A stretch of DNA of 59,205 nt from Lachnospiraceae bacterium (lineage in GTDB: Bacteria > Bacillota > Clostridia > Lachnospirales > Lachnospiraceae): the NCBI GenBank assembly GCA_024693925.1, contig JAILKH010000122.1, positions 1-59,205 of the forward strand. Reading direction: 5' to 3'. The stretch's first letter is position 1, and every line of letters starts with the position of its first letter. The position numbers and the translations under genes were made by a program. The notes under the pieces are model-generated. The model made no database searches. It was given only the letters and a program-made list of their open reading frames with translations, and was not told where the DNA came from. This document shows, piece after piece, positions 1 to 8,800 of this stretch.

Positions 1-2712
1 TCAGATAAATATACGGAACCCGTAAAGGCTTTTATAGCCGACAAGAGGGAAGTATATGATTTTACGATAAAAGCCGTAGCTGTAAAAGAGGGATATATTA
101 ACAGTGAGGTAGCAGAGGCTTTATTCAGGATAACTCCCGAATGTCTTAATTACGGTGATCTTGATAAAGACGGTGAGGATTATGCTCTCTATCTCAGTAA
201 AAACTGTCCCGAAGGTGCCTGGATAGCCGGATTAAACAGTGAAGGCTATGATTATTCCGCAAACAGTATCAAACCCGGGATCAGAGTGTATTACGGGAAA
301 GAATTATTGACGGAAAAGAAGGATTATAGCCTTGTTTACAGTAATTGTACCAATGCATATACCTGTATGCCGGGTGAAGAGGACTTTAAAAAGAGTAAAG
401 CACCGGCAGTAAAGGTTACTCTTAAAGGTGATCATAAAGGTACCTTAGTTGAATATTATAAAATCAAACCTATTGAGCTTACTGATACAAGAATCTGTAT
501 ATCCGATATAACACAGTCCTGTAAAAACAGAGTAATAAAAGGAACGACTACCATAACCTATACTAATGACGAGGGAAAGGTAACGGTTCTGAAAAAGGGT
601 AAGGATTATACTCTGGTATATCCGGGAACCGATAAAAAAAGTACAGATTATAATGAAGATGCTTTCAACACGGCAGGGGACTATACGGTAAAGGTTATAG
701 GAAAAGGAAATTATACAGGTACAGGCAGTTTTAACGAAAAGATCACGGAAGATATTCTTATATCAAAAGTGAAAATATCTTATAATAAGAGTGTGGAGTA
801 TACTGGAGATATTGTTGTCCCTGAAATAGTTCTTAAATATAAGGGTGTTGAACTGGAAAAGGATAAGGATTATAAGATAGAGCCTGCCTGTGATTATGAT
901 CCGTTGGCGGATAATAAAAATATAGGGGCCGCAGTTTTCAGGATTACCGGATTAGCTGATGGCAAAGGATATGATTTTGACGGTAATATTGAAAAAAAAT
1001 ATAATATTAAAGGTATCAGCCTGTCAAAAGTCAATATACCTTCGAATTTCGCGTCATCCTCCAATTATGGGCAATATTATGATATTAAAACAAAGAAGTT
1101 CATTTATTCAGGTAAGGAATTTGAAGTAGCCGGCCCCGAAGGAGAGGCTAAGGAAGATTATGGTATAAAGCTTACTTATAGGAAAAATAAAAATACAGAT
1201 CCCGTTGAACTTGTAAAGGGAACGGATTATACGGTTTCTTATGAAAAAAATATAAATGTGGGAAATGCAACGGTTATCTTTATCGGTCTTGGAAAGTATA
1301 GCGGCAAAGTAAAGAAAAAGTTTGCTATCGGCCCTTATGTATATGATAGTAAGGATACTGTTTCCTTGATATCTATGAAGAATATTCCGGCAGTTAAATA
1401 TTCTAAAAACGGTGTATATCCGGAGCCGGAGATTGTTTATAATTCTATAGACGGGGAAAAAACGCTGGTAAAAGGGATTGATTATTCCTTAAGCTATAAA
1501 AATAATAAGTCCGTTAATGATCTTAAAACGGTTAATAAGGTTCCGACGGTTACCGCTTCTTTAAAGGGAAATTACAGCGGAAAGATCACAGGAGTATTTG
1601 AAATAATTCCTTCTTCCATATCCGAATTGTCAATATCGGTTTCGGATAAAGAGTATGTTAATAAAAAGGGCAGTTATATTTCTTCGTTTACGATCGTCGA
1701 CGGTAACGGAAAGAAACTTACCGCCGGCAGGGATTACGATAAAAATGTATCGGTATATTATTATGCGGATACTTTATTGGACAGCGGAAGCTTGAGAAAG
1801 GCGGGAACTGCCGTAGATTCAAATGATATAGTTCCTTCCGGCTGTGTATTGAAATTAACCGTAAAGGGTATTGGAGCATATTCCGACAGTATAGATGCTT
1901 TATACAGGATAACACCTTCGGATATAAGTAAGGCTGCCGTATCGATAAATTTAAAATATTATGGGGGTGTACCTGTAACCCTGTTAAATAATGATATAAA
2001 GGTTACCTTGAACGGAACGGTGCTTTTGCAGGAAAGAGATTATTATATTTACGGATATGTTAATAATACCGCTCCCGGCACTGCATTGGTGGCATTAAAG
2101 GGAATGGGACATTATACGGGAACTAAATCTGTATTGTTCTATATTCTTGCCACAGAGGCTCCAAAGAAAGATGATGATGATAATGGCAACGGGAATGAAA
2201 CAGGGGACCAAAAAGATACAGGAGTTCAGAGATCGGCAATGATAAATCAGGCCAGGGCCTGGCTCGGTAAAAACGAAGGGGACGGAAGTTTTAAGGATAT
2301 AATAGATGTATATAACGGCCATACGCCTTTGGCTAAGGGATATAAGATGTCATACACCGATTCATGGTGCGCAGCCTTTGTTTCGGCTTTGGCTATTAAG
2401 TGCGGGCTTACTGATATCCTTCCTACGGAATGCAGCTGTGAGAGGATGATAAATCTTTATAAAAATCTGTCTGCCTGGGTGGAGAATGATGCGTATATCC
2501 CCCTTGTCGGCGATCTGATCTTCTATGACTGGGGTGATGACGGTCAGGGAGATAATACAGGCTGGTCCGATCACGTGGGTATCATAGAATCTGTTGTGGG
2601 AAATGTTTTGACTGTGATCGAAGGAAACAGCTCGGATATGGTAAAAAGAAGAACTGTTAATATTAACGGTAAGTTTATAAGAGGATTTGCGACTCCGTTC
2701 TATAAGTATTGA
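1..2712 (+). CDS. Surface/secreted protein with Ig-like repeats and C-terminal CHAP domain (5' partial)
   Basis: The frame is open from base 1, so the start and any signal peptide lie upstream; about 903 residues are visible. Roughly seven beta-rich modules of about 80–110 residues follow each other. Each has a 'KGxDYxxxY ... G.Y.G ... F.I' pattern like the MBG/Ig-like repeats of Clostridial surface proteins. A short Asp/Asn-rich linker (around base 2170–2210) leads to a CHAP-type amidase/peptidase domain: the catalytic Cys is in DSWCAAF, the His in SDHVGI, and an Asn in IEGNS. The family cleaves peptidoglycan stem peptides or cross-bridges, so a wall-associated hydrolase or adhesin is inferred. 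No wall-sorting motif is seen at the C-terminus, which ends shortly after the CHAP fold. The substrate is not predictable. Confidence 0.85.
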   Translation, partial: SDKYTEPVKAFIADKREVYDFTIKAVAVKEGYINSEVAEALFRITPECLNYGDLDKDGEDYALYLSKNCPEGAWIAGLNSEGYDYSANSIKPGIRVYYGKELLTEKKDYSLVYSNCTNAYTCMPGEEDFKKSKAPAVKVTLKGDHKGTLVEYYKIKPIELTDTRICISDITQSCKNRVIKGTTTITYTNDEGKVTVLKKGKDYTLVYPGTDKKSTDYNEDAFNTAGDYTVKVIGKGNYTGTGSFNEKITEDILISKVKISYNKSVEYTGDIVVPEIVLKYKGVELEKDKDYKIEPACDYDPLADNKNIGAAVFRITGLADGKGYDFDGNIEKKYNIKGISLSKVNIPSNFASSSNYGQYYDIKTKKFIYSGKEFEVAGPEGEAKEDYGIKLTYRKNKNTDPVELVKGTDYTVSYEKNINVGNATVIFIGLGKYSGKVKKKFAIGPYVYDSKDTVSLISMKNIPAVKYSKNGVYPEPEIVYNSIDGEKTLVKGIDYSLSYKNNKSVNDLKTVNKVPTVTASLKGNYSGKITGVFEIIPSSISELSISVSDKEYVNKKGSYISSFTIVDGNGKKLTAGRDYDKNVSVYYYADTLLDSGSLRKAGTAVDSNDIVPSGCVLKLTVKGIGAYSDSIDALYRITPSDISKAAVSINLKYYGGVPVTLLNNDIKVTLNGTVLLQERDYYIYGYVNNTAPGTALVALKGMGHYTGTKSVLFYILATEAPKKDDDDNGNGNETGDQKDTGVQRSAMINQARAWLGKNEGDGSFKDIIDVYNGHTPLAKGYKMSYTDSWCAAFVSALAIKCGLTDILPTECSCERMINLYKNLSAWVENDAYIPLVGDLIFYDWGDDGQGDNTGWSDHVGIIESVVGNVLTVIEGNSSDMVKRRTVNINGKFIRGFATPFYKY

Positions 2713-2742
2713 TATTATGGGTTTTACCGGGGTGGATCAGGT

Positions 2743-3102
2743 ATGATAATTTTTCATTTGTGTACGGAAAAAAAAGAAAAAGAGGTAGAAAGAATAGCCG
2801 GGGAGATCGGTCATGGTATTCTTAAAACAGGGTACGGAGATTTAAATAAAGTTCTTTTGGGATTATGTGAGAATAAATCCCTTCATAAGGATATAAAACT
2901 GCCGCTCTTATACAATATGCCGGAAGTTTTGATCTTCTATAAAACCGAGGATGAAGAGCTTGACCGGTTTCTGGATATGTATAGGGAAACCGGGCTTGAA
3001 GGCATAAAGCTTAAATCCATAATTACTCCCACAAATATTAACTGGACCCTGTATGAGCTGATTGAAGAATTAAAGAAGGAATCTGCTTTTATAACACAAT
3101 AA
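2743..3102 (+). CDS. DUF3783 family protein
   Basis: A soluble 119-residue protein without signal peptide or membrane segment. The middle part (PEVLIFYKTEDEELDRFLD) and the C-terminal block with 'IITPTNINWTLYELIEELKKE' character match my memory of DUF3783, small proteins common in Lachnospiraceae with no known function. A GGTGG/AGGT stretch precedes the ATG. It starts 30 bases after the CHAP protein and lies 16 bases before the small zinc-ribbon gene, so the three could be co-transcribed. No catalytic motif is evident. The family call is from memory of the pattern; the function is unknown. Confidence 0.75.
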   Translation: MIIFHLCTEKKEKEVERIAGEIGHGILKTGYGDLNKVLLGLCENKSLHKDIKLPLLYNMPEVLIFYKTEDEELDRFLDMYRETGLEGIKLKSIITPTNINWTLYELIEELKKESAFITQ

Positions 3103-3118
3103 TTAAAGGAGGGATCAT

Positions 3119-3394
3119 ATGGAAAAAAATATTACAAAGGGAATCGCGCTTAATGATGATATACTGAATGATGTGACAGGCGGCAGTTCAAATAATAAAG
3201 AAGGTGCCTCTTATAAATGTCCCATTTGCAAAAACAGTGTCACTTATACACGGAATATCAGATTTGAAGGCGCAAATATAACATTATATAAGTGCGCTAA
3301 TTGTAATCGTGAGTTTTCGTTAAATCAGATAAACGGGGTAGAAGGATTAATGGAGAATTATACCGGTAAGGGCGAAATAGGATTCGGAATGTGA
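3119..3394 (+). CDS. Small zinc-ribbon protein with double-glycine-type leader
   Basis: A 91-residue protein with a strong AGGAGG site eight bases before the ATG. Residues 1–22 look like a class II bacteriocin or RiPP leader: an acidic/hydrophobic helix ending in DDILNDVTGG. After GG the chain holds two CxxC pairs (CPIC at about 34 and CANC at about 59), typical of a zinc ribbon, then a Gly/Glu-rich tail. Double-glycine leaders are cut by C39-peptidase ABC exporters; no such exporter, and no modification enzyme apart from a GNAT downstream, is visible here. It may be an exported peptide, a RiPP precursor, or an ordinary zinc-ribbon protein with a chance leader. Confidence 0.7.
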   Translation: MEKNITKGIALNDDILNDVTGGSSNNKEGASYKCPICKNSVTYTRNIRFEGANITLYKCANCNREFSLNQINGVEGLMENYTGKGEIGFGM

Positions 3395-3432
3395 TCATAA
3401 ATAATAAAATATGGTCTTAAATATTGATAAAT

Positions 3433-3466
3433 GCCGCATATGCATAGGCCATAGGCGGTGTTTTAT
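3433..3466 (+). terminator. Probable Rho-independent terminator
   Basis: GCCGC (3433) pairs with GCGGT (3455), and inside it TATG pairs with CATA around a seven-base loop. The run GTTTTATTGTT follows. The stem has one G·T pair and one-base bulges, so it is moderate. It would end the transcript of the zinc-ribbon gene. Confidence 0.5.
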
Positions 3467-3577
3467 TGTTGGGATGTTCTGATAAGTCGGTTACGGATGA
3501 ACCGTAAAAGACCGGTGAAAAGACAGAGCTTTACACTGTGGGAACTGACATAAGATCCAAAGGAAGGAAAATAAGTT
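3457..3577 (+). pseudogene. Possible remnant of a lipoprotein reading frame
   Basis: Frame 1 reads GVLLLGCSDKSVTDEP, a lipobox-like LLGC, then a TAA at 3505. It stays open beyond this as KTGEKTELYTVGTDIRSKG up to the GNAT gene. There is no start codon with a ribosome binding site, and the first codons overlap the terminator T-run, so this may be coincidence. If real, it is a decayed lipoprotein start. Confidence 0.2.
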
Positions 3578-4060
3578 ATGACAGATAATGTAACAATAAG
3601 AAGAGCAGATGATAATGATATACCCGGGATACTTAAGTTGTTGATCCAGGTGGATATGGTGCATCATAACGGGCGCCCCGATTTATTTAAGGGACCGGCT
3701 ACAAAGTATAACGGTGAGGAACTTTCACATATACTTAAGGATGATGACAGACCTGTTTTTGTATGCGTAGATGAGGAAGGTAATGTTTTGGGACATGCTT
3801 TTTGCATTCATAAACAGTTTAAGGATGATAATGTTCTTACCGATATTAAAACCCTTTATATTGATGATATTTGTGTGGATGAAAAGGTACGGGGCAAGCA
3901 GGTAGGAAGGAAATTGTATGAACGGGTTGTGGAATATGCCCGGAAAATGGATTATTATAATATTACTTTAAATGTATGGAGTCTTAATGAAAATGCAATG
4001 AAGTTCTATGAAGCAATGGGACTTAAACCTCAGAAGGTGGGAATGGAATTGTTGTTATGA
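3578..4060 (+). CDS. GNAT family N-acetyltransferase
   Basis: A 160-residue single-domain GNAT protein. Beta strands 1–3 contain the 'IRRADDNDIPGI' opening common to the family. Motif A, which binds acetyl-CoA pyrophosphate, is VDEKVRGKQVGRKLYE, fitting the R/Q-x-x-G-x-G/A pattern in its V-R-G-K-Q-V-G form. The C-terminal block NENAMKFYEAMGL is the usual motif B region. The substrate cannot be inferred. The start follows a GGAAGG site. It stands alone between a terminator and the leuC promoter, so it is probably monocistronic. Its position behind the zinc-ribbon peptide gene is suggestive only. Confidence 0.88.
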   Translation: MTDNVTIRRADDNDIPGILKLLIQVDMVHHNGRPDLFKGPATKYNGEELSHILKDDDRPVFVCVDEEGNVLGHAFCIHKQFKDDNVLTDIKTLYIDDICVDEKVRGKQVGRKLYERVVEYARKMDYYNITLNVWSLNENAMKFYEAMGLKPQKVGMELLL

Positions 4061-4074
4061 TCATAAAGTGCGGT

Positions 4075-4103
4075 TTGACTTTTTACCATATTATATTTAT
4101 ATT
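4075..4103 (+). promoter_or_regulatory. Sigma-A promoter for leuCD
   Basis: TTGACT (4075–4080) and TATATT (4098–4103) are separated by 17 bases. Transcription would start near 4110 and leave a leader of about 58 bases before leuC. Confidence 0.65.
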
Positions 4104-4117
4104 AATTAGTGCGTATT

Positions 4118-4138
4118 TAATCTTTCAGAAAAAGGTTA
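4118..4138 (+). other. Hairpin in leuC leader
   Basis: TAATCTTT (4118–4125) pairs with AAAGGTTA (4131–4138), eight pairs with one wobble, around a five-base loop. It sits in the 5' leader of leuC and is followed by a short AAATTTT stretch. It could act in attenuation or mRNA stability, or be fortuitous in AT-rich sequence. Confidence 0.3.
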
Positions 4139-4168
4139 AAATTTTATGTCGGATAAAAGGAGAAATAT

Positions 4169-5437
4169 ATGAGTAAGCCAATGACTATGACCCAGAAGAT
4201 TCTTGCGGCTCACGCAGGTCTGCCTTATGTAGAGGCAGGGCAGCTTATAGAAGCCGATCTTGATCTTGTGCTGGGAAATGATATTACCAGTCCGGTAGCC
4301 ATTACGGAAATGAAGAAAATGAAGGAAAACAGTGTATTTGATAAGGATAAGATAGCTCTTGTCATGGATCATTTTGCACCCAATAAAGATATTAAATCAG
4401 CTGAAAACTGTAAATGTGTTCGTGAATTTGCCTGTAAACATGAAATCAGTAATTATTATGATGTGGGAGAGATGGGGATCGAACATGCCCTGCTTCCGGA
4501 AAAAGGTCTTACGGTAGCGGGAGATGCTGTTATAGGAGCGGATTCCCATACCTGTACTTACGGAGCCCTCGGAGCTTTTTCAACCGGTGTGGGAAGTACC
4601 GATATGGCAGCGGGAATGGTAACCGGTAAAGCCTGGTTTAAAGTTCCGTCCGCAATAAAATTTAATATTACGGGAAAACCATCCAAATGGGTAAGCGGTA
4701 AAGATGTTATTCTTCATATCATAGGTATGATCGGTGTTGACGGGGCCTTATATAAGTCTATGGAATTCACCGGGGACGGGATTAAATATCTTACTATGGA
4801 CGACAGATTTACCATAGCCAACATGGCAATAGAAGCCGGAGGCAAGAATGGTATATTCCCGGTGGATGAATTAACAATAGAATATATGAAAGAACACAGT
4901 AAAAGGGATTATAAGATTTATGAAGCGGATGAGGATGCGGTATATGATGAGGAATACACAATAGATCTTTCGGAACTTAAATCCACGGTTGCTTTCCCTC
5001 ATCTTCCGGAAAATACGCATACCGTAGATGAAATTGAGGAACCGGTTTATATTGAACAGTCCGTAATAGGTTCCTGTACAAACGGCAGAATAGATGATCT
5101 CAGGATTGCGGCAAAGGTATTTGAAGGAAGACATGTAAAAAAAGGTGTAAGATGCATTGTGCTTCCCGCTACTCAGAGTATTTATCTTAAGGCCATTGAA
5201 GAAGGGCTTATCAAAACTTTTATCGAAGCCGGTGCCATTGTTTCAACCCCAACTTGCGGTCCCTGTCTTGGCGGACATATGGGTATTCTTGCATCGGGCG
5301 AAAAGTGTGTATCCACCACAAACAGAAATTTTGTAGGTCGTATGGGTGCCATAGATTCGGAAATATATCTTGCATCACCGGCGGTTGCGGCGGCCAGTGC
5401 GGTAAAAGGATACATATGCACACCGGATAGTTTATGA
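4169..5437 (+). CDS. leuC: 3-isopropylmalate dehydratase large subunit
   Basis: Aconitase-family protein of 422 residues, the short form used by Clostridia and archaea. With LeuD it isomerises 2- to 3-isopropylmalate in leucine synthesis in the cytosol. The three [4Fe–4S] cysteines are visible in VIGSCTNGR and in [10 protein letters not shown]. The substrate-binding [15 protein letters not shown] block is also intact. An AAAGGAG site precedes the ATG. leuD follows after 32 bases. leuA and leuB are not in the window. A close homolog, homoaconitase or a methyl-aconitase-type enzyme, cannot be fully excluded by eye, but pairing with a 163-residue small subunit favours LeuCD. Confidence 0.95.
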   Translation: MSKPMTMTQKILAAHAGLPYVEAGQLIEADLDLVLGNDITSPVAITEMKKMKENSVFDKDKIALVMDHFAPNKDIKSAENCKCVREFACKHEISNYYDVGEMGIEHALLPEKGLTVAGDAVIGADSHTCTYGALGAFSTGVGSTDMAAGMVTGKAWFKVPSAIKFNITGKPSKWVSGKDVILHIIGMIGVDGALYKSMEFTGDGIKYLTMDDRFTIANMAIEAGGKNGIFPVDELTIEYMKEHSKRDYKIYEADEDAVYDEEYTIDLSELKSTVAFPHLPENTHTVDEIEEPVYIEQSVIGSCTNGRIDDLRIAAKVFEGRHVKKGVRCIVLPATQSIYLKAIEEGLIKTFIEAGAIVSTPTCGPCLGGHMGILASGEKCVSTTNRNFVGRMGAIDSEIYLASPAVAAASAVKGYICTPDSL

Positions 5438-5469
5438 TCGGGAAATATTGATTTTTAAGGAGGAATAAT

Positions 5470-5961
5470 ATGAATGCTAAGGGTACTGCATATAAATATG
5501 GAGATAATGTTGATACGGATGTTATAATCCCCGCAAGGTATCTCGCCATTCAGGATCGCGAAGAGCTTGCGACCCATTGTATGGAAGATATAGACAAGGA
5601 TTTTGTTAATAAGATCAGTAAAGGGGATATAGTTGTTGCCGGTAAGAATTTCGGCTGTGGCTCCTCAAGAGAGCATGCTCCTTTGGTTATTAAGGTTTCG
5701 GGCGTGAGTTGCGTAATAGCGGAAACCTTTGCCAGAATATTTTTCAGAAATGCCATAAATATAGGCCTTCCTATTATAGAATGTAAGGAGGCTTCCGAAA
5801 AGATCGATGATAAGGATGAGGTAGAAATTGATTTTGACAGCGGTATAATATATAACCGTACCAAAAATGAGAAATATAAAGGCCAGCCTTTTCCGGAATT
5901 TATGCAAAAGATAATAAAGGCAGAGGGACTTATTAATTATATTAATGAGAAAAGTGAATAA
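5470..5961 (+). CDS. leuD: 3-isopropylmalate dehydratase small subunit
   Basis: A 163-residue swivel-domain protein that completes the LeuC active site. Diagnostic blocks are the N-terminal [16 protein letters not shown] and the substrate-binding [15 protein letters not shown] loop. Length fits the short LeuD class that pairs with a ~420-residue LeuC. An AGGAGG site lies just upstream of the ATG. It is the last gene of a two-gene transcript, ended by a strong terminator 14 bases after the stop codon. Confidence 0.95.
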   Translation: MNAKGTAYKYGDNVDTDVIIPARYLAIQDREELATHCMEDIDKDFVNKISKGDIVVAGKNFGCGSSREHAPLVIKVSGVSCVIAETFARIFFRNAINIGLPIIECKEASEKIDDKDEVEIDFDSGIIYNRTKNEKYKGQPFPEFMQKIIKAEGLINYINEKSE

Positions 5962-5974
5962 AAAGATTTGATCT

Positions 5975-6011
5975 TAAGCAGACAATTTAAGGTTGTCTGC
6001 TTATTTCTTTG
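5975..6011 (+). terminator. Rho-independent terminator after leuD
   Basis: An 11-pair perfect stem (TAAGCAGACAA at 5975 with TTGTCTGCTTA ending at 6003) around a seven-base loop is followed by TTTCTTT. Confidence 0.85.
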
Positions 6012-6040
6012 CTATTTGCTTTGAAAAGGAGCAAAATAAC

Positions 6041-6069
6041 TTGAAACAAATGTTCGAATGTGCTAGAAT
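6041..6069 (+). promoter_or_regulatory. Promoter with extended -10, apparently leaderless
   Basis: TTGAAA (6041–6046) and TAGAAT (6064–6069) are 17 bases apart, with TGC just before the -10. The expected transcription start, about seven bases after the -10, falls on or next to the ATG at 6076. No Shine–Dalgarno lies between promoter and ATG. Confidence 0.65.
6043..6056 (+). promoter_or_regulatory. LexA/DinR-like SOS box inside the promoter
   Basis: The complement of 6043–6056 reads CGAACATTTGTTTC. It matches the Firmicute LexA (DinR) consensus CGAACRNRYGTTYC at all but one position. It lies over the -35 edge and the spacer of the promoter that would drive the downstream genes including ruvAB. 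ruvAB is a known SOS target in Bacillus subtilis. Confidence 0.6.
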
Positions 6070-6075
6070 CCACAT

Positions 6076-6453
6076 ATGCATAAAAAAATTAATAAATATG
6101 ATTTTATTCTTATCCTGACATTTATAATTATTTCCATGGGTTTTATCATAATTAGGAGTTTAAATACCAAAGATTCCGATAAGGTTTATGTTTACGTGGA
6201 TGGTAAGCTTAGCTATGAGTATCCGCTGGCTCAGGATATTACGGTAAATATTGAAGGATATAATAAGGGAAGCAATATTTTGAGGATACAGGATGGGAGA
6301 GCATGGGTGGAAGAAGCTTCATGCAGGGATAAAATATGCGTTCACAGCGGACAAATACATAAATCCGGACAGTCCATAATCTGTCTGCCCAACAGAGTGG
6401 TTATAAGTGTATCAAAGGAGAGAGATGTTGAGTATGATGCGATCACCCGATAA
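6076..6453 (+). CDS. NusG domain II-containing membrane-anchored protein
   Basis: A 125-residue protein with one N-terminal membrane helix (about residues 9–28, IILTFIII-type) and an extracytoplasmic NusG_II fold. Features typical of the family are the 'VDGKLSYEYPL' strand and the CRDKICVHSGQI block with two Cys. NusG_II proteins often sit beside Gx-type transporters and FMN/Rnf-linked genes, and their role is unclear. No ribosome binding site precedes the ATG, and the predicted transcription start is at the ATG, so it may be translated from a leaderless mRNA. The membrane helix starts within the first ten codons, which supports this start. Its end overlaps the next gene by 29 bases. Confidence 0.85.
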   Translation: MHKKINKYDFILILTFIIISMGFIIIRSLNTKDSDKVYVYVDGKLSYEYPLAQDITVNIEGYNKGSNILRIQDGRAWVEEASCRDKICVHSGQIHKSGQSIICLPNRVVISVSKERDVEYDAITR

Positions 6454-6964
6454 TTCAATAGCTTCAAGGGTGTCATATCTTGCTTTGATGACGGCACTTA
6501 GCGCGGTATTGGGATATTTGGAGTTGCTTATCCCCATAAATCTGTTTGGGATACCCGGGGTTAAGCTTGGTTTAGCCAATATTGTTTCGTTGATGGTTTT
6601 ATATTCCTTCGGACCTTTATCGGCTTGTATGGTAGTGCTTTCAAGAGTGATACTGTTGGGGTTATTGTTTGGAAATCCCTATTCTTTTTTGTTTTCTGCC
6701 GCAGGTGGATTAATGAGCCTTGCCGCAATGTATGTTTTAAAGAAATCCGGGTTTTTTACAATGACGGGGGTAAGTGCCGGCGGCGGTGTTTTCCATAATA
6801 CAGGTCAGCTTTTGATAGCCCTGCTGACGCTCAAGGGGATAAGTTTTGTTAATTATTTTCCCGTTTTGGTTATGGCAGGGTGTATTTGCGGAAGTATTAT
6901 GGGAATTCTCGGCGGGATTATATATGACAGGATCGATCCTTATATTAAGAGAGGGATCATTTGA
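6425..6964 (+). CDS. Gx transporter family / heptaprenyl diphosphate synthase component I-like membrane protein
   Basis: A hydrophobic protein of about 180 residues with around five membrane segments. The 'YLALMTALSAVLGYLELLIP' opening and GVKLGLANIVSL segment are typical of the Gx transporter/HepI family (COG4769), which is partnered with NusG_II proteins as here. A substrate-binding role for a small vitamin or quinone-like compound has been suggested for relatives and is not established. The best start is the ATG at 6425, preceded closely by AAAGGAG; in-frame alternatives are an ATG at 6407 inside the previous gene and ATGs at 6434 and 6437. It lies 48 bases before ruvA, so co-transcription is likely. 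Confidence 0.8.
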   Translation: MLSMMRSPDNSIASRVSYLALMTALSAVLGYLELLIPINLFGIPGVKLGLANIVSLMVLYSFGPLSACMVVLSRVILLGLLFGNPYSFLFSAAGGLMSLAAMYVLKKSGFFTMTGVSAGGGVFHNTGQLLIALLTLKGISFVNYFPVLVMAGCICGSIMGILGGIIYDRIDPYIKRGII

Positions 6965-7012
6965 ATCGGAAATATTACGGATTTAATTATCTTATTTTTC
7001 GGGGGAGGAACT

Positions 7013-7621
7013 ATGATAGGTTTTTTGAAGGGAATTTTGGAAGCGATTTATGAAGATCATATAGTTCTGGATGTTAACGGAATAGGATTTAATATCAGCA
7101 TGCCCTTAAGTCAGCTTGATATGCTTTCCCCCATGGGAACGGACATCAAGGTTTATACTTATATGGCTGTACGTGAGGATGCCATGCAATTATTCGGTTT
7201 TATGACAAAGGACAGTCTGGATCTTTTTAAGCTGTTGATCCAGGTGAACGGTATCGGACCTAAAGGAGCTTTATCTTTGTTGTCGGCAATGACTACCGAT
7301 GACCTGCGTTTTGCGATAATGTCCCAGGATGCGAAAACAATTTCCAAAGCACCGGGGGTAGGAAGTAAGACTGCACAAAGGATCATAATAGATCTTAAGG
7401 ATAAGGTCAGTGTTAAAGATATGCTGAACAGTTATTCCGTTAATTCAATAAGCAATGAGGGAACGGAATTGTCCAGCGCAAGAGCAGAGGCTGTGGAAGC
7501 GCTTACTGCATTGGGATACAGTTCCTCAGATGCCTTAAGGGCGGTTAAACAATCGGGAGCTGATAAGGATGCAGATACCGAAACAATAATAAAACTGGCA
7601 TTTAAACAATTGGCAAAATAA
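7013..7621 (+). CDS. ruvA: Holliday junction branch migration protein RuvA
   Basis: A 202-residue protein of normal RuvA length. Domain I is an OB fold at residues 1–65 (MIGFLKGILEAI, VLDVNGIGFNI). Domain II carries two helix–hairpin–helix motifs, VNGIGPKGALSLLSAM and APGVGSKTAQRIIIDLKDK. Domain III at the C-terminus has the UBA-like 'EALTALGYSSSDALRAV' that contacts RuvB. RuvA tetramers hold the four-way junction while RuvB hexamers drive migration. A GGGGGAGG site precedes the ATG, and ruvB follows after 28 bases. The upstream LexA-like box implies SOS control. Confidence 0.97.
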   Translation: MIGFLKGILEAIYEDHIVLDVNGIGFNISMPLSQLDMLSPMGTDIKVYTYMAVREDAMQLFGFMTKDSLDLFKLLIQVNGIGPKGALSLLSAMTTDDLRFAIMSQDAKTISKAPGVGSKTAQRIIIDLKDKVSVKDMLNSYSVNSISNEGTELSSARAEAVEALTALGYSSSDALRAVKQSGADKDADTETIIKLAFKQLAK

Positions 7622-7649
7622 AAAATATAATGAATGATACGGATGTGAA

Positions 7650-8651
7650 ATGGAAAAAAGAACGATAGAAACAAGATTGACACAGGAAGATGTTAAGATA
7701 GAAGGTTCCTTAAGACCTCAATATCTTAAGGATTATATTGGGCAGGAAAAGGCAAAGAATACTCTTAAGATTTATATAGATGCCGCAAAGCTAAGGAAGG
7801 ATTCGCTGGATCATGTTTTGTTTTACGGACCTCCCGGACTAGGTAAAACCACACTTGCCTGTATCATTGCAAATGAAATGGGGGTAAATATTAAGACAAC
7901 TTCCGGTCCTGCAATTGAAAAACCGGGAGATATGGCAGCTATTTTGAATAATCTTAAAGAAGGAGATGTTCTATTTATCGATGAGATACACCGGCTGAAC
8001 CGTCAGGTTGAGGAGGTGCTTTATCCGGCCATGGAAGATTATGCTATTGATATAATGATAGGTAAAGGTGCCGGAGCAAAGTCAATAAGGATAGATCTTC
8101 CGAGGTTTACCCTTGTGGGTGCAACTACAAGAGCCGGCTTGCTTACCGCTCCTTTGAGGGACAGGTTTGGAGTTATACACAGACTTGAATTCTATACACA
8201 TGAAGAATTAAGAACAATAATAATGCATTCGGCAAGGATACTTGAAGTTCCGGTGGATAAAGAAGGTGCATTGGAAATGGCAAGAAGGAGCCGTGGAACG
8301 CCGAGACTTGCCAACAGACTTCTTAAAAGAGTCCGTGATTTTGCTCAGGTCAGGTATGACGGAGTGATTACCACAGAGGTTGCAAAAGAGGCACTTGATC
8401 TTATGGATGTAGACAGGATGGGTTTGGATCATGTGGATCAGAATCTTCTTCTTACAATGATAAATAAGTTTGACGGTGGACCGGTGGGATTGGATACCAT
8501 AGCTGCAGCCATAGGCGAAGATGCGGGAACCATAGAAGACGTTTATGAACCTTATCTTATAATGAACGGATTTATAAACCGTACGCCGAGAGGACGGGTT
8601 GTTACTAAGGTTGCTTATGATCATTTCAATATTTTTTATGAAGAAAAATAA
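7650..8651 (+). CDS. ruvB: Holliday junction branch migration ATPase RuvB
   Basis: A 333-residue AAA+ motor. Walker A is [11 protein letters not shown], Walker B is [17 protein letters not shown], sensor 1 is [19 protein letters not shown] with the arginine finger region, and the C-terminal winged helix begins near '[20 protein letters not shown]'. It pumps DNA through RuvA-bound junctions during recombination. There is no clear Shine–Dalgarno (GGATGTGAA precedes the ATG), so translation may depend on coupling with ruvA. No clear terminator is seen after the stop codon. Confidence 0.98.
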   Translation: MEKRTIETRLTQEDVKIEGSLRPQYLKDYIGQEKAKNTLKIYIDAAKLRKDSLDHVLFYGPPGLGKTTLACIIANEMGVNIKTTSGPAIEKPGDMAAILNNLKEGDVLFIDEIHRLNRQVEEVLYPAMEDYAIDIMIGKGAGAKSIRIDLPRFTLVGATTRAGLLTAPLRDRFGVIHRLEFYTHEELRTIIMHSARILEVPVDKEGALEMARRSRGTPRLANRLLKRVRDFAQVRYDGVITTEVAKEALDLMDVDRMGLDHVDQNLLLTMINKFDGGPVGLDTIAAAIGEDAGTIEDVYEPYLIMNGFINRTPRGRVVTKVAYDHFNIFYEEK

Positions 8652-8800
8652 GGCTTTTCCGGCTTGAAATTAAATATTTAAAAATTTTTTGAAAAAAATT
8701 ATTATTGACCCCGTTTTTTTATTTTATGCCCTCGTAATATATAACAGAGGAGTAAAAAAGCAATACATAATAAAATGATTAAAAACAGGAGGACAATAAT

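Noticed and set aside
4100-4168. Leucine riboswitch or T-box before leuC
   Set aside because: The leader is about 58 bases with a single weak hairpin and no conserved box.
8705-8740. TTGACC and TAATAT before the secreted repeat gene as a promoter
   Set aside because: The spacing is 24 bases, too long for sigma-A, and no better -10 is present at 16–18 bases; the promoter is left unassigned.
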